The notes beneath the pieces were generated by a model, which did not search any database, was not told where the DNA came from, and saw only the letters and a list, made by a program, of their open reading frames with translations. The translations under genes and the position numbers were made by a program. From Mucilaginibacter gossypiicola (GTDB lineage Bacteria > Bacteroidota > Bacteroidia > Sphingobacteriales > Sphingobacteriaceae): DNA of 64,000 nt. Position 1 is the first letter of the stretch. Each line of letters opens with the position of its first letter. The stretch is taken from contig NZ_FOCL01000016.1 in assembly GCF_900110105.1 (NCBI RefSeq), positions 1-64,000 of the forward strand, read 5' to 3'. Shown piece after piece: positions 27,929 through 36,306 of this stretch.

Positions 27929-29218
27929 TTGGCTCCCGCTGTTTACCGGCTTACCCTTACTTTGTTCGTACTTTTAAGTACCTGTAAGCTTTTTGCCCAA
28001 ACCCTGGCCGATCCGGTTGACTCCTTACAATCACAGGTAGATGCCAACGGTATTTTGGCTGCCTTTTTCAGTGGCAAAAGCAGTAAACCATCAGTAGCAA
28101 CTACACAAACACAAAACCGTACTTACTGGTCGGTACTGCCTTCTGCCGCTTATAATCCAAGTGTGGGTTTTGCTGTAGGGGTAATTTCATCCGGAGGGAA
28201 ATACTTTGGTGATCCTGCAAATACAACCCTTTCGGTAATCAATGCAGGTTTTTACTTGTCAACAAGCGGACTTTCTACTTTTGAATTTAAGCAAAACGCT
28301 TTTTCGGCACAAAACCAATGGAACCTGCAGGGCACCGTACAAATAGGGAAAACCGTTGCCATGGATAACGGTCTTGGCACCGGCAGGCGCAGTTTTGGCG
28401 AAGGGAGCTTTTTTATGAATAATACACACTTTGAAAACAACCCTGATGCCTTTCCCATCCGCTATTTGTATATCAAAGCCAACGAGCGCATCTACCGTAA
28501 ATTGGCTCATCATATATACGTAGGTGCGGGGCTAAGCTTTAATTATTATAGCCATATAGATGATGACCGCAAGGATATTCCTATAACCCAAACACACAAT
28601 TACCGTTATAGTATCCGCAATGGTTTCCCCGTTAGTTCTTACCAGGCAAATGGATTACTATTCAATTTCCAGTTCAATAATCGTGATCAACCCAATCGCC
28701 CGTTCAGGGGTATTTATGCTGATATAGTTTTGAGGAGCAACCAAACCTGGCTGGGCAGCAACCGCAATGCCATGCAGTTAAAATTCGAATTCAGAAAGTA
28801 CTGGAGCCTGTCATCAACCCATCCCGAACATGTGTTTGCCGTGTGGCACTGGTCAAACTACTTGTTAAGCGGGGCGTTGCCCTATCTTGAACTGCCCGGA
28901 ACCGGCAGCGATGCCTATGGCCGTATTGGCAGGGCGTTTATCATAGGGCGTTTTAAGGGCATGTCGTTTGTATATAATGAGGCCGAATACCGGTTTCCGT
29001 TAACAAGCAATAAGTTGCTCAGCGGTGTTGCTTTTGTTAATGCCGAAACAGCTGACAATCAGCAACGCATAAAACTATTCAGATACTGGGAACCCGGTGG
29101 CGGTGCAGGATTGCGACTGTTGTTTAATAAATACACGCGCTCCAATCTTTGTATTGATTATGCCAGGGGAACTTATGGTTCAAGCGGTTTCTTTTTAGGG
29201 CTTAATGAAGTGTTTTAG
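27929..29218 (+). CDS. Outer-membrane beta-barrel protein, BamA/surface-antigen-like
   Basis: 429 residues. The start is a TTG directly followed by a plausible signal peptide (APAVYRLTLTLFVLLSTCKLFAQ); an in-frame stop 15 bp upstream rules out longer starts. The body is a run of amphipathic strands (AVGVISSGGKYFG, FNFQFNNRDQPNRPFRGIYADI, FEFRKYW, NEAEYRFPL) with the 'NRDQPNRPFRGIYADI' turn and glycine-rich end typical of Omp85-type barrels (GGGAGLRLLFNK). POTRA domains are absent, so it resembles short 'BamA/TamA family' barrels of unknown cargo. Confidence 0.7.
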   Translation: MAPAVYRLTLTLFVLLSTCKLFAQTLADPVDSLQSQVDANGILAAFFSGKSSKPSVATTQTQNRTYWSVLPSAAYNPSVGFAVGVISSGGKYFGDPANTTLSVINAGFYLSTSGLSTFEFKQNAFSAQNQWNLQGTVQIGKTVAMDNGLGTGRRSFGEGSFFMNNTHFENNPDAFPIRYLYIKANERIYRKLAHHIYVGAGLSFNYYSHIDDDRKDIPITQTHNYRYSIRNGFPVSSYQANGLLFNFQFNNRDQPNRPFRGIYADIVLRSNQTWLGSNRNAMQLKFEFRKYWSLSSTHPEHVFAVWHWSNYLLSGALPYLELPGTGSDAYGRIGRAFIIGRFKGMSFVYNEAEYRFPLTSNKLLSGVAFVNAETADNQQRIKLFRYWEPGGGAGLRLLFNKYTRSNLCIDYARGTYGSSGFFLGLNEVF

Positions 29219-29306
29219 CTGTAATTGCCCCGGGTTAAGGGGCGTTTCGCCATAAATGGTGTCATTTTTGTTCTAAAAATGTTTTTCATTAAGTAATCTA
29301 TCACAA

Positions 29307-29993
29307 ATGCGCACTCCGTTAACCTCGCAACTACTTGGTGACCTGATTGAAAAGGGCTACGAATATGTATTGGTAAAAGTAACAGTAAACCAACAAACCG
29401 AAGAGGTTGTTGATATTACTCTTGTACCTGTTAAAGTTAAGCCGGAGCTTAACAATTTGCCCGCTGGCTTTGAAACATTTTACCGCATAACACGTGAGCC
29501 TATGCAGTTGGTATGCGGAGTTGACAAAACCAGTATTTTTATAGAATACCAATCATTTGATGATGAAGTGACCGACAAAGATATTTTTGATGATACCTAT
29601 TTTAGGATGAGCGAAGAATTTTTCAGGCAGGTACTGGACAGTCTTGAAGATTACGCGGTGATAACTACCGACAAAAACGGGAATATCAATAGCTGGAATA
29701 CCGGTGCCCAGAAAGTTCTTGGCTATGCCGAACAGGAAGCTTTGGGCCTTAATGTCCGGATATTTTTTACTATTGAAGATATTGCCGCCGGTAAACCCGA
29801 AATAGAATTAAAAAAGGCATTAAGTATGGGCAGGGCCATTGATGAGCGCTACCATGTGCGAAAGGACGGCACACGTTTTTGGGGGAGCGGATTGTTTTTT
29901 CCCTTATTTGATGAAGAACATAATCACCGCGGCTTCACCAAAATAATGCGCAATCAGCGCGAAGAGCAACAAGCAAAGGAGCTTGGTATATAA
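29307..29993 (+). CDS. PAS-domain protein without output domain
   Basis: 228 residues, cytoplasmic. Residues 1-95 form an unrecognised alpha/beta segment. A PAS fold follows (about 105-220: VITTDKNGNINSWNTGAQKVLGYAEQEALG, then RYHVRKDGTRFWGSGLFFPLFDEE and a PAC-type end, GFTKIMRNQRE). No kinase, cyclase or DNA-binding domain is attached, so it may be a sensory adaptor acting on a separate kinase. The gene ends 3-4 bp before a strong terminator. Confidence 0.8.
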   Translation: MRTPLTSQLLGDLIEKGYEYVLVKVTVNQQTEEVVDITLVPVKVKPELNNLPAGFETFYRITREPMQLVCGVDKTSIFIEYQSFDDEVTDKDIFDDTYFRMSEEFFRQVLDSLEDYAVITTDKNGNINSWNTGAQKVLGYAEQEALGLNVRIFFTIEDIAAGKPEIELKKALSMGRAIDERYHVRKDGTRFWGSGLFFPLFDEEHNHRGFTKIMRNQREEQQAKELGI

Positions 29994-29995
29994 AA

Positions 29996-30026
29996 CAAAA
30001 AAGGCACCCATTGAGTGCCTTTTTTG
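29996..30026. terminator. Bidirectional intrinsic terminator
   Basis: aaaaaggcac/gtgccttttt stem with a short loop and flanking A/T runs sits between the convergent PAS gene and the SPW membrane protein gene, serving both. Confidence 0.85.
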
Positions 30027-30052
30027 TTTTATATCTTTTTTTAGAAAAATAA

Positions 30053-30451
30053 TTATGCGTTATAGCTTACGCCGTGATCTTCTTCTTTTTGCACGTTAAT
30101 AAATGGAGAGCCTTTGGTAAAGCAACCAACAATTAAAAGGTAAGCACCAAAAATCAATTGCGGAGCTACCAATTTATCAGAAAAGGCATAAACCCATGGC
30201 GAGCAAAACAAAAACGAGCCCATAAGTACGTCACCGGCATTGTGCATAACCATCGGGAATTGTTTGATAAAACCCATTTCGTTTTTAGCAAAGATAGCCA
30301 TGATCAACTGTAACCAGCCAATGATCAGAGGCAGGAATAAAGCAGCGCCGCCAACATGAATTGTATCAAAAGTCCATAATGATGAAATCATTAACAGGGC
30401 TACAACGTAGTTTAAAAATCCGTAAGTTTTGGTTGAGATGAAGCCTTTCAT
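30053..30451 (-). CDS. SPW-repeat small membrane protein
   Basis: 132 residues with four hydrophobic helices in two similar halves. The second half contains FCSPWVYAFSD, matching the SPW motif, and the first the equivalent ISSLWTFDT. SPW proteins are inner-membrane proteins of unknown function. It has its own promoter region (118 bp to the next gene) and ends at a shared terminator. Confidence 0.75.
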   Translation of the reverse strand: MKGFISTKTYGFLNYVVALLMISSLWTFDTIHVGGAALFLPLIIGWLQLIMAIFAKNEMGFIKQFPMVMHNAGDVLMGSFLFCSPWVYAFSDKLVAPQLIFGAYLLIVGCFTKGSPFINVQKEEDHGVSYNA

Positions 30452-30569
30452 TTTTATAGCTTATTTATAAAGTATCAATATAGATGATTTATATCTAAAT
30501 TTTGTGCCAAAGGTAAACATTTGCACGGCTTAAGTACAGTAAAATTTAAAAATTTGATCAGCGGGTTAA

Positions 30570-31055
30570 TTAATTGGCTACCAGGTCACGAAATAACTGG
30601 ATATGCCAGCTATCTTTGAAAGGCACCTCCCATTTAGTTTCAAGCTCGTTTAAGTTTTGTACCAGGTTATTATAAACAACAGTTTCCTTATTGATGCTGC
30701 CGTCTTTCAGTTTAGCCTCAAAATCATGCCGTGGTAATGAAAGCACTTCCTCGCCTTCGCGATAAGCCAAATTAAACCTGTCGAAAAGATTGATGCCCAA
30801 ATGCTGTTGAACCTGCTGCATAAAATGAACCGATTTATCGATAGAACACCCGCTGGCGCCTGCCTGGCTTTCATCAACTATCAATATAAAAAAACGGTTA
30901 TACCTGATCTCGGTCTTTGCTTTAAGCTGGTTGTTATGAGCTGTCCAGTTGGCGGCAAACCTATCCAGCTCGGGCTGGATCTGCTGTACTTCCTGGTCGG
31001 TTAATTTCCTGTCCGACTGATAGATCCAAACTCTTGACTGTGGAGAAAATTTCAT
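30570..31055 (-). CDS. Conserved hypothetical protein
   Basis: About 161 residues from ATG 31055 (MKFSPQSRVWIYQSDR). It is cytoplasmic and mixed alpha/beta, with characteristic stretches YQSDRKLTDQEV, NRFFILIVDESQAGASGCSIDKSVHF and FDRFNLAYREG. Homologues in Bacteroidota databases are sometimes labelled 'ABC transporter ATPase', but there is no Walker A or B motif here, so that name is unsupported. The central Cys in GASGCSIDKS is conspicuous. Divergent from the next gene with 45 bp between starts. Confidence 0.7.
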   Translation of the reverse strand: MKFSPQSRVWIYQSDRKLTDQEVQQIQPELDRFAANWTAHNNQLKAKTEIRYNRFFILIVDESQAGASGCSIDKSVHFMQQVQQHLGINLFDRFNLAYREGEEVLSLPRHDFEAKLKDGSINKETVVYNNLVQNLNELETKWEVPFKDSWHIQLFRDLVAN

Positions 31056-31100
31056 TTTCAAAAATATCAATTTATTAACTTCGGGTTACATTTTGTTGTC

Positions 31101-31583
31101 ATGAAAATATCAATTCTGCCATCAATTGGAAAAAACGCACTCATTACATCACTTTTAGCCCTTAGTGTGCTAAATTACGGTTTTAAAGCCGAAATGAGCG
31201 AACAGGAATGGTTAAACTGGAGCAATAAATGCCTCAACGGCTCATTTAACCCCACGCCTGATATCAACCTCAAAAAGTGGGAGTTAACCCTTACCAGCGA
31301 CTATTTTTTACGTTTGCGAAAAACTTATCAACAGGGTAAACAGGAATATTTTTCCTTTAACCTTCACCGCTTAACCAATGTTGGTTACGTGGGCAGCGAC
31401 ACTACGGGTACAGTAAAATTCAATACGCAAGCTGATGATATCATTGTACAAACCTACGAAGACCCTGAGGGTAATATCGACTCAATGGCTACTACACTTG
31501 GCTTACCGGTGCACAATATGAATTTGGCCCGGTTTGATAGCCTGAAGAGTGCGCTGAATTATTTGAGGGTGAAGAGTTTATAG
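31101..31583 (+). CDS. Hypothetical protein
   Basis: 160 residues. The N-terminal hydrophobic segment (NALITSLLALSVLNYGFKA) could be a weak signal peptide. The rest is soluble, with strands such as KKWELTLTSDYFLRLRKTYQQG and GTVKFNTQADDIIVQTYED. No family is recognised. Stop codons of this gene and the next (opposite strand) are 4 bp apart. Confidence 0.6.
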   Translation: MKISILPSIGKNALITSLLALSVLNYGFKAEMSEQEWLNWSNKCLNGSFNPTPDINLKKWELTLTSDYFLRLRKTYQQGKQEYFSFNLHRLTNVGYVGSDTTGTVKFNTQADDIIVQTYEDPEGNIDSMATTLGLPVHNMNLARFDSLKSALNYLRVKSL

Positions 31584-31587
31584 AAGT

Positions 31588-31995
31588 TTAATTTCTGTGC
31601 GCCTTTCTGAATTTGGCCAATGAAATGTAATTTCCTGATACAACATCCAAAACTTCTAAGTAAGGCCTGATGTCTTCTTTGTTTACATAAGAGTTCTTTA
31701 TTCTGAACCAATACCGTGTTTCATAATGCCAAGGGCCATTGTAACCTACCGAAATTTCATAATAAGGAGATTGGACAGAAGGTGTTTCCCGCGTCATGAA
31801 CGATGCATTGGCCTTGTATTTCTTTAGTTCTTTATCCAGCTTTTTTATTTCTTTCAATTCAAACAACTTATCAGTCAATCGGTCTTCTTCAGAAGTGTTT
31901 TTTAGAGACTGGGCTAAAAGAACATTACTTTTTGCGTCAGCGAGCAATAACGAAAAGATTAATGCAGCGTAAAAAAACAGCCTTTTGCCTGACAT
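31588..31995 (-). CDS. Exported hypothetical protein
   Basis: 135 residues with a predicted signal peptide (MSGKRLFFYAALIFSLLLADAKSNVLLAQ). A charged coiled-coil-like stretch (DRLTDKLFELKEIKKLDKELKKY) is followed by an aromatic-rich part (YYEISVGYNGPWHYETRYWFRIKN). It begins 2 bp after the Fe-S protein gene on the same strand, so it is probably transcribed with it. No function can be assigned. Confidence 0.6.
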   Translation of the reverse strand: MSGKRLFFYAALIFSLLLADAKSNVLLAQSLKNTSEEDRLTDKLFELKEIKKLDKELKKYKANASFMTRETPSVQSPYYEISVGYNGPWHYETRYWFRIKNSYVNKEDIRPYLEVLDVVSGNYISLAKFRKAHRN

Positions 31996-31997
31996 AT

Positions 31998-32801
31998 CTA
32001 TAAACCATTAGCTCTCACGGTGATCTCAGCAATATCCAGCACCTTTATCTCCTGTTCTTTATCCTGGTTTTTTACGCCATCGGTAAGCATGGTCATGCAA
32101 AACGGACAGGCAGCGGCTACCACCTGGGCCTTAGTTTCAATAACATCGGCAATCCGTTCAATATTGATGTCTCTTTTGCCTGGCTCGGGTTCCTTAAACA
32201 TTTGCGCACCACCGGCACCACAGCATAAGCCGTTTGATTTGCAGCGCTTCATTTCTACCAGCTCAGTATCCAATATCTCCAATGCTGCCCGCGGCGCTTC
32301 ATAAACATCATTTCCACGACCTAAATAACAGGGGTCATGATAGGTGATCCTTTTTCCTTTAAAGCTTTCTCCGCCTTCGGCTTTGAGTTTGCCGGCATCA
32401 ATTAACTGCTGGATCAATTGCGAGTGATGGATCACTTCGTAATTGCCACCCAAACCCGGATATTCGTTTTTTATGGTATTGAAACAATGCGGACAACCAG
32501 TAACTATTTTTTTAATGTTATAACCATCCAGCACCTGGATATTCATCATGGCCTGCATCTGAAACAGAAATTCATTCCCTGCCCGTTTGGCTGGGTCGCC
32601 GGTGCAGTTTTCTTCCGTACCTAAAACAGCGTAGCTAATGCCTACGTGGTGCAGTATCTTGCAAATATCGCGGGTAATTTTGCGGGCACGCTCATCAAAG
32701 CTACCGGCACAACCAACCCAAAACAAAATTTCGGGTTCTTTGCCCTCAGCAGCCATTTCGGCCATGGTAGGTATTTTTATTTCGGATTTCGAATTTTCCA
32801 T
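31998..32801 (-). CDS. Fe-S-binding CCG-domain protein (HdrD/DsrK/LutA-like)
   Basis: 267 residues, cytoplasmic. Two CCG cysteine-rich domains: the first with WVGCAG, ENCTGD and TGCPHC, the second with HDPCYLGR, GLCCGAGG and AACPFC. Such domains bind an unusual [4Fe-4S] cluster for disulfide reduction or electron transfer in heterodisulfide reductase, Dsr and lactate/glycolate oxidase systems. The first domain has one Cys where the canonical CC pair lies. The membrane Fe-S gene precedes it by 57 bp, so the two form a DsrMK/HdrED-like module, probably coupled to menaquinol. Confidence 0.85.
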   Translation of the reverse strand: MENSKSEIKIPTMAEMAAEGKEPEILFWVGCAGSFDERARKITRDICKILHHVGISYAVLGTEENCTGDPAKRAGNEFLFQMQAMMNIQVLDGYNIKKIVTGCPHCFNTIKNEYPGLGGNYEVIHHSQLIQQLIDAGKLKAEGGESFKGKRITYHDPCYLGRGNDVYEAPRAALEILDTELVEMKRCKSNGLCCGAGGAQMFKEPEPGKRDINIERIADVIETKAQVVAAACPFCMTMLTDGVKNQDKEQEIKVLDIAEITVRANGL

Positions 32802-32858
32802 CTCGGATTTAAAATTTGAATTAAAAAAGCAAACTGCTAACTAAAAACTGTTAACCGC

Positions 32859-34160
32859 CTACTGTTCTTCTGCCCAGTTAAACCTGTCGGCCTGGCTGTA
32901 TTTCCAGGGGGCGCCATTATTTTCAACATTGCCAAACATATTGTTTAGGCTTGCCGGGGCCTGCGATTCTTCCATTACGATATAACGGCGCATTTCGGTT
33001 ATGATCTCCAGCGGATTGATATTTACCGGGCAAGCCTCTGCACAGGCATTGCAACTGGTGCAAGCCCAAAGCTCTTCGCGGGTAACGTAATTATCAAGCA
33101 GTGATTTATTGTCGTTGTAATCTTTGCCATGTTTATCAATATTATTCCCGATTTCGGTGATCCGATCGCGGGTATCCATCATGATCTTACGCGGTGAAAG
33201 CAGTTTCCCTGTAATATTTGCCGGGCAAACCGAGGTGCACCTGCCGCACTCGGTGCAGGTATAAGCCTCCATCAGGTTTTTCCAGGTAAGATCAGTTACG
33301 TCCTTGGCACCAAAGCGCGCTGGTTCGCCGGTATTTTCAGGCACGAACGAGGGATCCAGCATGGCTTTCACCTCGTTGGTAACCGATGCCATATTGGTAA
33401 ATTTACCTTTAGGGTTCAGGTTTGAATAGTACGTATTCGGGAACGCCAGCAGGATATGAAAATGTTTTGAGTAGGGCAGGTAATTTAAAAAACACAGGAT
33501 CCCTATGATGTGAAACCACCAGCAAACCCGTTCGGTAATTACCAATGCCGAAGCTCCATCAGGAAGCAACGGCGCCAGCAAAGAGCTTACAGGGAAACTT
33601 CCGGCAGTAACATAATGGCCAAAGTGTAGTAATTGTAATTTATAATCTGCGGCGTTCATAGTCAGGAAAGCCGTCATGAGCAAAATCTCGGTAATAAGGA
33701 TATAATTAGCATCCGATTTTGGCCATTGGGTCATTTCTGTACCGGTAAATCTTTTCAGGTGTACAACATTGCGCCGGCACAGGAAAACGATACAGGCCGT
33801 AAGCACCAGCACTGCCAGTATCTCAAATGCGCCTATAAGGAAACCATACAAACCACCAAGCGGGCGCGAAAAGATGCGGTGCGAGCCAAAGATGCCGTCA
33901 ATCATGATCTCCAGTACCTCGAGGTTGATAATGATAAAACCGATATAAATAAAAAAGTGCATTACCGCTGCTACGGGGCGCTTAACCATTTTGGTTTGCC
34001 CCAGGGCTATTTTTGCCATCGTTTTCCAGCGCAGGGCGGGCTGGTCGTTACGGTCGGTATCCTTACCCAATAAAATGTTACGCCTTATTTTAGCCACATT
34101 TTTGCTAAACAGGTAAACAGCGGCCGCCAGGATGATAATAAATATAAATTGAGCAATCAT
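32859..34160 (-). CDS. Membrane-bound 4Fe-4S protein (HdrE/DsrM-like with ferredoxin domain)
   Basis: About 433 residues from ATG 34160 (MIAQFIFIIILAAAVYLF); an upstream TTG would add 8 residues. Five or six membrane helices in the first about 255 residues resemble cytochrome b/nitrate reductase gamma-type subunits. The cytoplasmic C-terminal part has two 4Fe-4S motifs: CTECGRCTSVCPANITG and CTSCNACAEACPVNINP. Several His in the helices could bind haem b. With the CCG protein after it, it would pass electrons between quinol and a soluble partner; the physiological donor is unknown. Confidence 0.85.
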   Translation of the reverse strand: MIAQFIFIIILAAAVYLFSKNVAKIRRNILLGKDTDRNDQPALRWKTMAKIALGQTKMVKRPVAAVMHFFIYIGFIIINLEVLEIMIDGIFGSHRIFSRPLGGLYGFLIGAFEILAVLVLTACIVFLCRRNVVHLKRFTGTEMTQWPKSDANYILITEILLMTAFLTMNAADYKLQLLHFGHYVTAGSFPVSSLLAPLLPDGASALVITERVCWWFHIIGILCFLNYLPYSKHFHILLAFPNTYYSNLNPKGKFTNMASVTNEVKAMLDPSFVPENTGEPARFGAKDVTDLTWKNLMEAYTCTECGRCTSVCPANITGKLLSPRKIMMDTRDRITEIGNNIDKHGKDYNDNKSLLDNYVTREELWACTSCNACAEACPVNINPLEIITEMRRYIVMEESQAPASLNNMFGNVENNGAPWKYSQADRFNWAEEQ

Positions 34161-34310
34161 TATGCGTGCATAGTATTTTATCAAAGTTAAATGAATTGTT
34201 CTAAGTGCAAAATGTTTTGAGATCGAAAAAAAATTTGAAAATTAATTGGCTGATTACCTGTGTACTTATTTAAAAAACACGGCTAAATAGAAACTTTTTT
34301 CAAAAAAAAG

Positions 34311-34340
34311 TTTTCAAACATAAAAAAAAACCTACATTTG
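34311..34340 (+). promoter_or_regulatory. Promoter of tRNA-Phe
   Basis: TACATTTG at 34333-34340 fits the -7 TAnnTTTG box, 26 bp before the tRNA. A TTTTC element at 34311-34315 lies 17 bp upstream in an A-tract. Confidence 0.55.
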
Positions 34341-34365
34341 CACTCCCCAATCACGGGAACGGTTT

Positions 34366-34438
34366 GGTACCATAGCTCAGATGGTAGAGCAAAGGACTGA
34401 AAATCCTTGTGTCACTGGTTCGATCCCAGTTGGTACCA
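34366..34438 (+). tRNA. tRNA-Phe (GAA)
   Basis: 73 nt. The acceptor GGTACCA pairs with TGGTACC, the D arm holds GCTCAGATGGTAGAGC, the anticodon loop ACTGAAAAT gives GAA, and the T arm is CTGGTTCGATCCCAG. The discriminator is A and a full CCA is not encoded. A terminator follows immediately. The 3' part of this gene is the repeated attachment sequence of the island described below. Confidence 0.97.
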
Positions 34439-34440
34439 CA
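34391..34440 (+). repeat. Attachment-site core (attL) within tRNA-Phe
   Basis: 50 bp, from the anticodon arm to 2 bp beyond the tRNA, is identical to 58876-58925 in the same orientation. A long exact tRNA 3'-end duplication is the classic footprint of tyrosine-recombinase integration at a tRNA. Confidence 0.85.
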
Positions 34441-34446
34441 AGTATA

Positions 34447-34481
34447 AAAAAGGTCATTTTCGATAAGAAAATGGCCTTTTT
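34447..34481 (+). terminator. Terminator of tRNA-Phe
   Basis: aaaaggtcattttc/gaaaatggcctttt stem with a 5-nt loop, ending in TTTTT, directly follows the tRNA. Confidence 0.85.
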
Positions 34482-34515
34482 AGCGTTTAAAGGCATATTT
34501 TCTCTTTCGACTTTT

Positions 34516-36195
34516 CTATGTTGCTTGATCAAGGGATTTAGCAGCTTTAGTCTCTAAATCTTCCAAATGGAACTCGTCAGAAATTTGCTTAGAAAAAAGC
34601 GTCTTTTTTAAATTATAGTTTAATCGATTCTTCGGATCCGCCGATTTCACGATGTCTCCAAATAATGGAAGAGAGTCGTTTATGGTTGTCCCATTATATT
34701 TATCCAACTTAGTTAGCCACCTTCTGATGACATTTGCGCTAATGTAATTTTCAATTTCTTTTTCAGTTGTAATCCAACATCTATCTTCGCCAATCTCCGC
34801 TTGAATCCTTTTTTTTGTATCGTTTATTTCTGTCTTCGGCCCAAGTTTATCACTGTCAATCACAACAAATGCATGTCTATTTATCTTCAACAATGGAATA
34901 ATGTCAATCATAGCATCCTTGTTTTCGTCATCTATTGAACCAATAAATGAAACATTCGCGAGATTTTTTCCACCATAAAACATTATTGAAAAATGTAATC
35001 CTTCCTTTAAAGTACCATCAATTAACGAAAGCCATTTTAATAGATAATTGCGGTCACTTGGCCCCTCAACCCAAATTATACCATTTGCTTGGATTAAGTC
35101 GCTCGCCTTATATCCCATATCATCTAATAAGTTATACGCGGCTTTGCTATTTTCTATTTTTGAGATATGGCTTTTATTTTTATCATGTTCAATGTGGTAA
35201 ATAGAAATATTTGATGAGTAATTTAATAGTGTATTGGAATGAGTAGTAATGAAATAAATGTTTTCCGTTTCATTTGATATAAAATCGAAGAACTTTCTTT
35301 GCAATTCGGGATGCAAGTGACTTTCTGGTTCCTCCATGCATATTACCTTATCGTCGTTAGCCAACAGTGCGCCACAGAGTAAAATTATTTGATAAATCCC
35401 TGAACCATAATTCTCTAAGGGCAATCTTTTCCCATGCATCTTAATCAGGATAGATTTTTTGTCATGTGAGATCTCGAGTTGCAAATCGTTAGTATTAAGC
35501 AATGATTTAACCAAACGTTCCAACTTGTCAAAGTTTTCTCTTTTATAATCTTCACCGGGGTTCGGGTGCTGCATTTGGTGCAGTTCCTCGATTATGTTTG
35601 AACCGTTAATTTTGGAATTCCCTGAATTATGAGATTGAGATGGATTGATAATACGAAAATCGGGTATATATATAAGATCTTTAAGTGTTTTGATTCGAGC
35701 AGAAAAATTCTGGTCAATTAAATCAGCTAAATCGTTCAAAATCCTTTCCGTACTAAATGTCCCACTTTCCTTTTTAAAAGACATTAATTGCGTGATGTTA
35801 AGACTTTGTAGCTCTTGTGGTAGAATATCACTGCTAACTCTGTCCTTATTTGAGGGAAGCCAAACTTTGAACGGATCACTTAGTGAATCGGTTAACTTTG
35901 AGGTATCAAATTGAGTATCATTAATTCGATGAGGGAAGTCTAACTCTGCATGGGAAAAGCTGAATCCTATAGATACGACTTCGCCGCTAACATGGGTGTC
36001 GATGTAGCTTAAATTACCCAACTTATATATATTATTTATGTTTTCTGAAATAAGCTTTAAAAATCGGAGAAAGTTTGATTTACCACTATTGTTCTTTCCG
36101 ACTAAAACATTGATTTTTGATAGGTTATCTAAAAAAACGCCGTTCAAATCAAAGCTTCGATAATTTTTTACCCCTATATTTTTCAGCATCACCAT
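34516..36195 (-). CDS. OLD-family ATP-dependent endonuclease (AAA + TOPRIM)
   Basis: About 559 residues from ATG 36195 (MVMLKNIGVKNYRSF); an ATG 6 bp further in is equally possible. The N-terminal ABC/SMC-type ATPase has Walker A VGKNNSGKSN, signature-like LENYGSGIYQ and Walker B VICMEEPESHLHPE with a His switch (FITTHSN). The C-terminal TOPRIM-like half has WVEGPSDRNYLLKW and FVVIDSDK, the acidic metal-binding sites of OLD nucleases. OLD proteins degrade DNA and often act in anti-phage defence (P2 Old, Gabija GajA). No GajB-type helicase is adjacent, so this would be a stand-alone class. First gene inside the island. Confidence 0.85.
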   Translation of the reverse strand: MVMLKNIGVKNYRSFDLNGVFLDNLSKINVLVGKNNSGKSNFLRFLKLISENINNIYKLGNLSYIDTHVSGEVVSIGFSFSHAELDFPHRINDTQFDTSKLTDSLSDPFKVWLPSNKDRVSSDILPQELQSLNITQLMSFKKESGTFSTERILNDLADLIDQNFSARIKTLKDLIYIPDFRIINPSQSHNSGNSKINGSNIIEELHQMQHPNPGEDYKRENFDKLERLVKSLLNTNDLQLEISHDKKSILIKMHGKRLPLENYGSGIYQIILLCGALLANDDKVICMEEPESHLHPELQRKFFDFISNETENIYFITTHSNTLLNYSSNISIYHIEHDKNKSHISKIENSKAAYNLLDDMGYKASDLIQANGIIWVEGPSDRNYLLKWLSLIDGTLKEGLHFSIMFYGGKNLANVSFIGSIDDENKDAMIDIIPLLKINRHAFVVIDSDKLGPKTEINDTKKRIQAEIGEDRCWITTEKEIENYISANVIRRWLTKLDKYNGTTINDSLPLFGDIVKSADPKNRLNYNLKKTLFSKQISDEFHLEDLETKAAKSLDQAT

Positions 36196-36306
36196 TCTAC
36201 GTTTTTTAAGAGCGATAAATATAAAGAGCAATAATTGGCACCAATATATTCATACTTTCTCTTCTGTTTATTCGAACTATTTCTTTTCTTCAATGATATC
36301 TGCCAA

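Noticed and set aside
30570-31055. 'ABC transporter ATPase' label used for homologues
   Set aside because: No Walker A, signature or Walker B motif; kept as conserved hypothetical.
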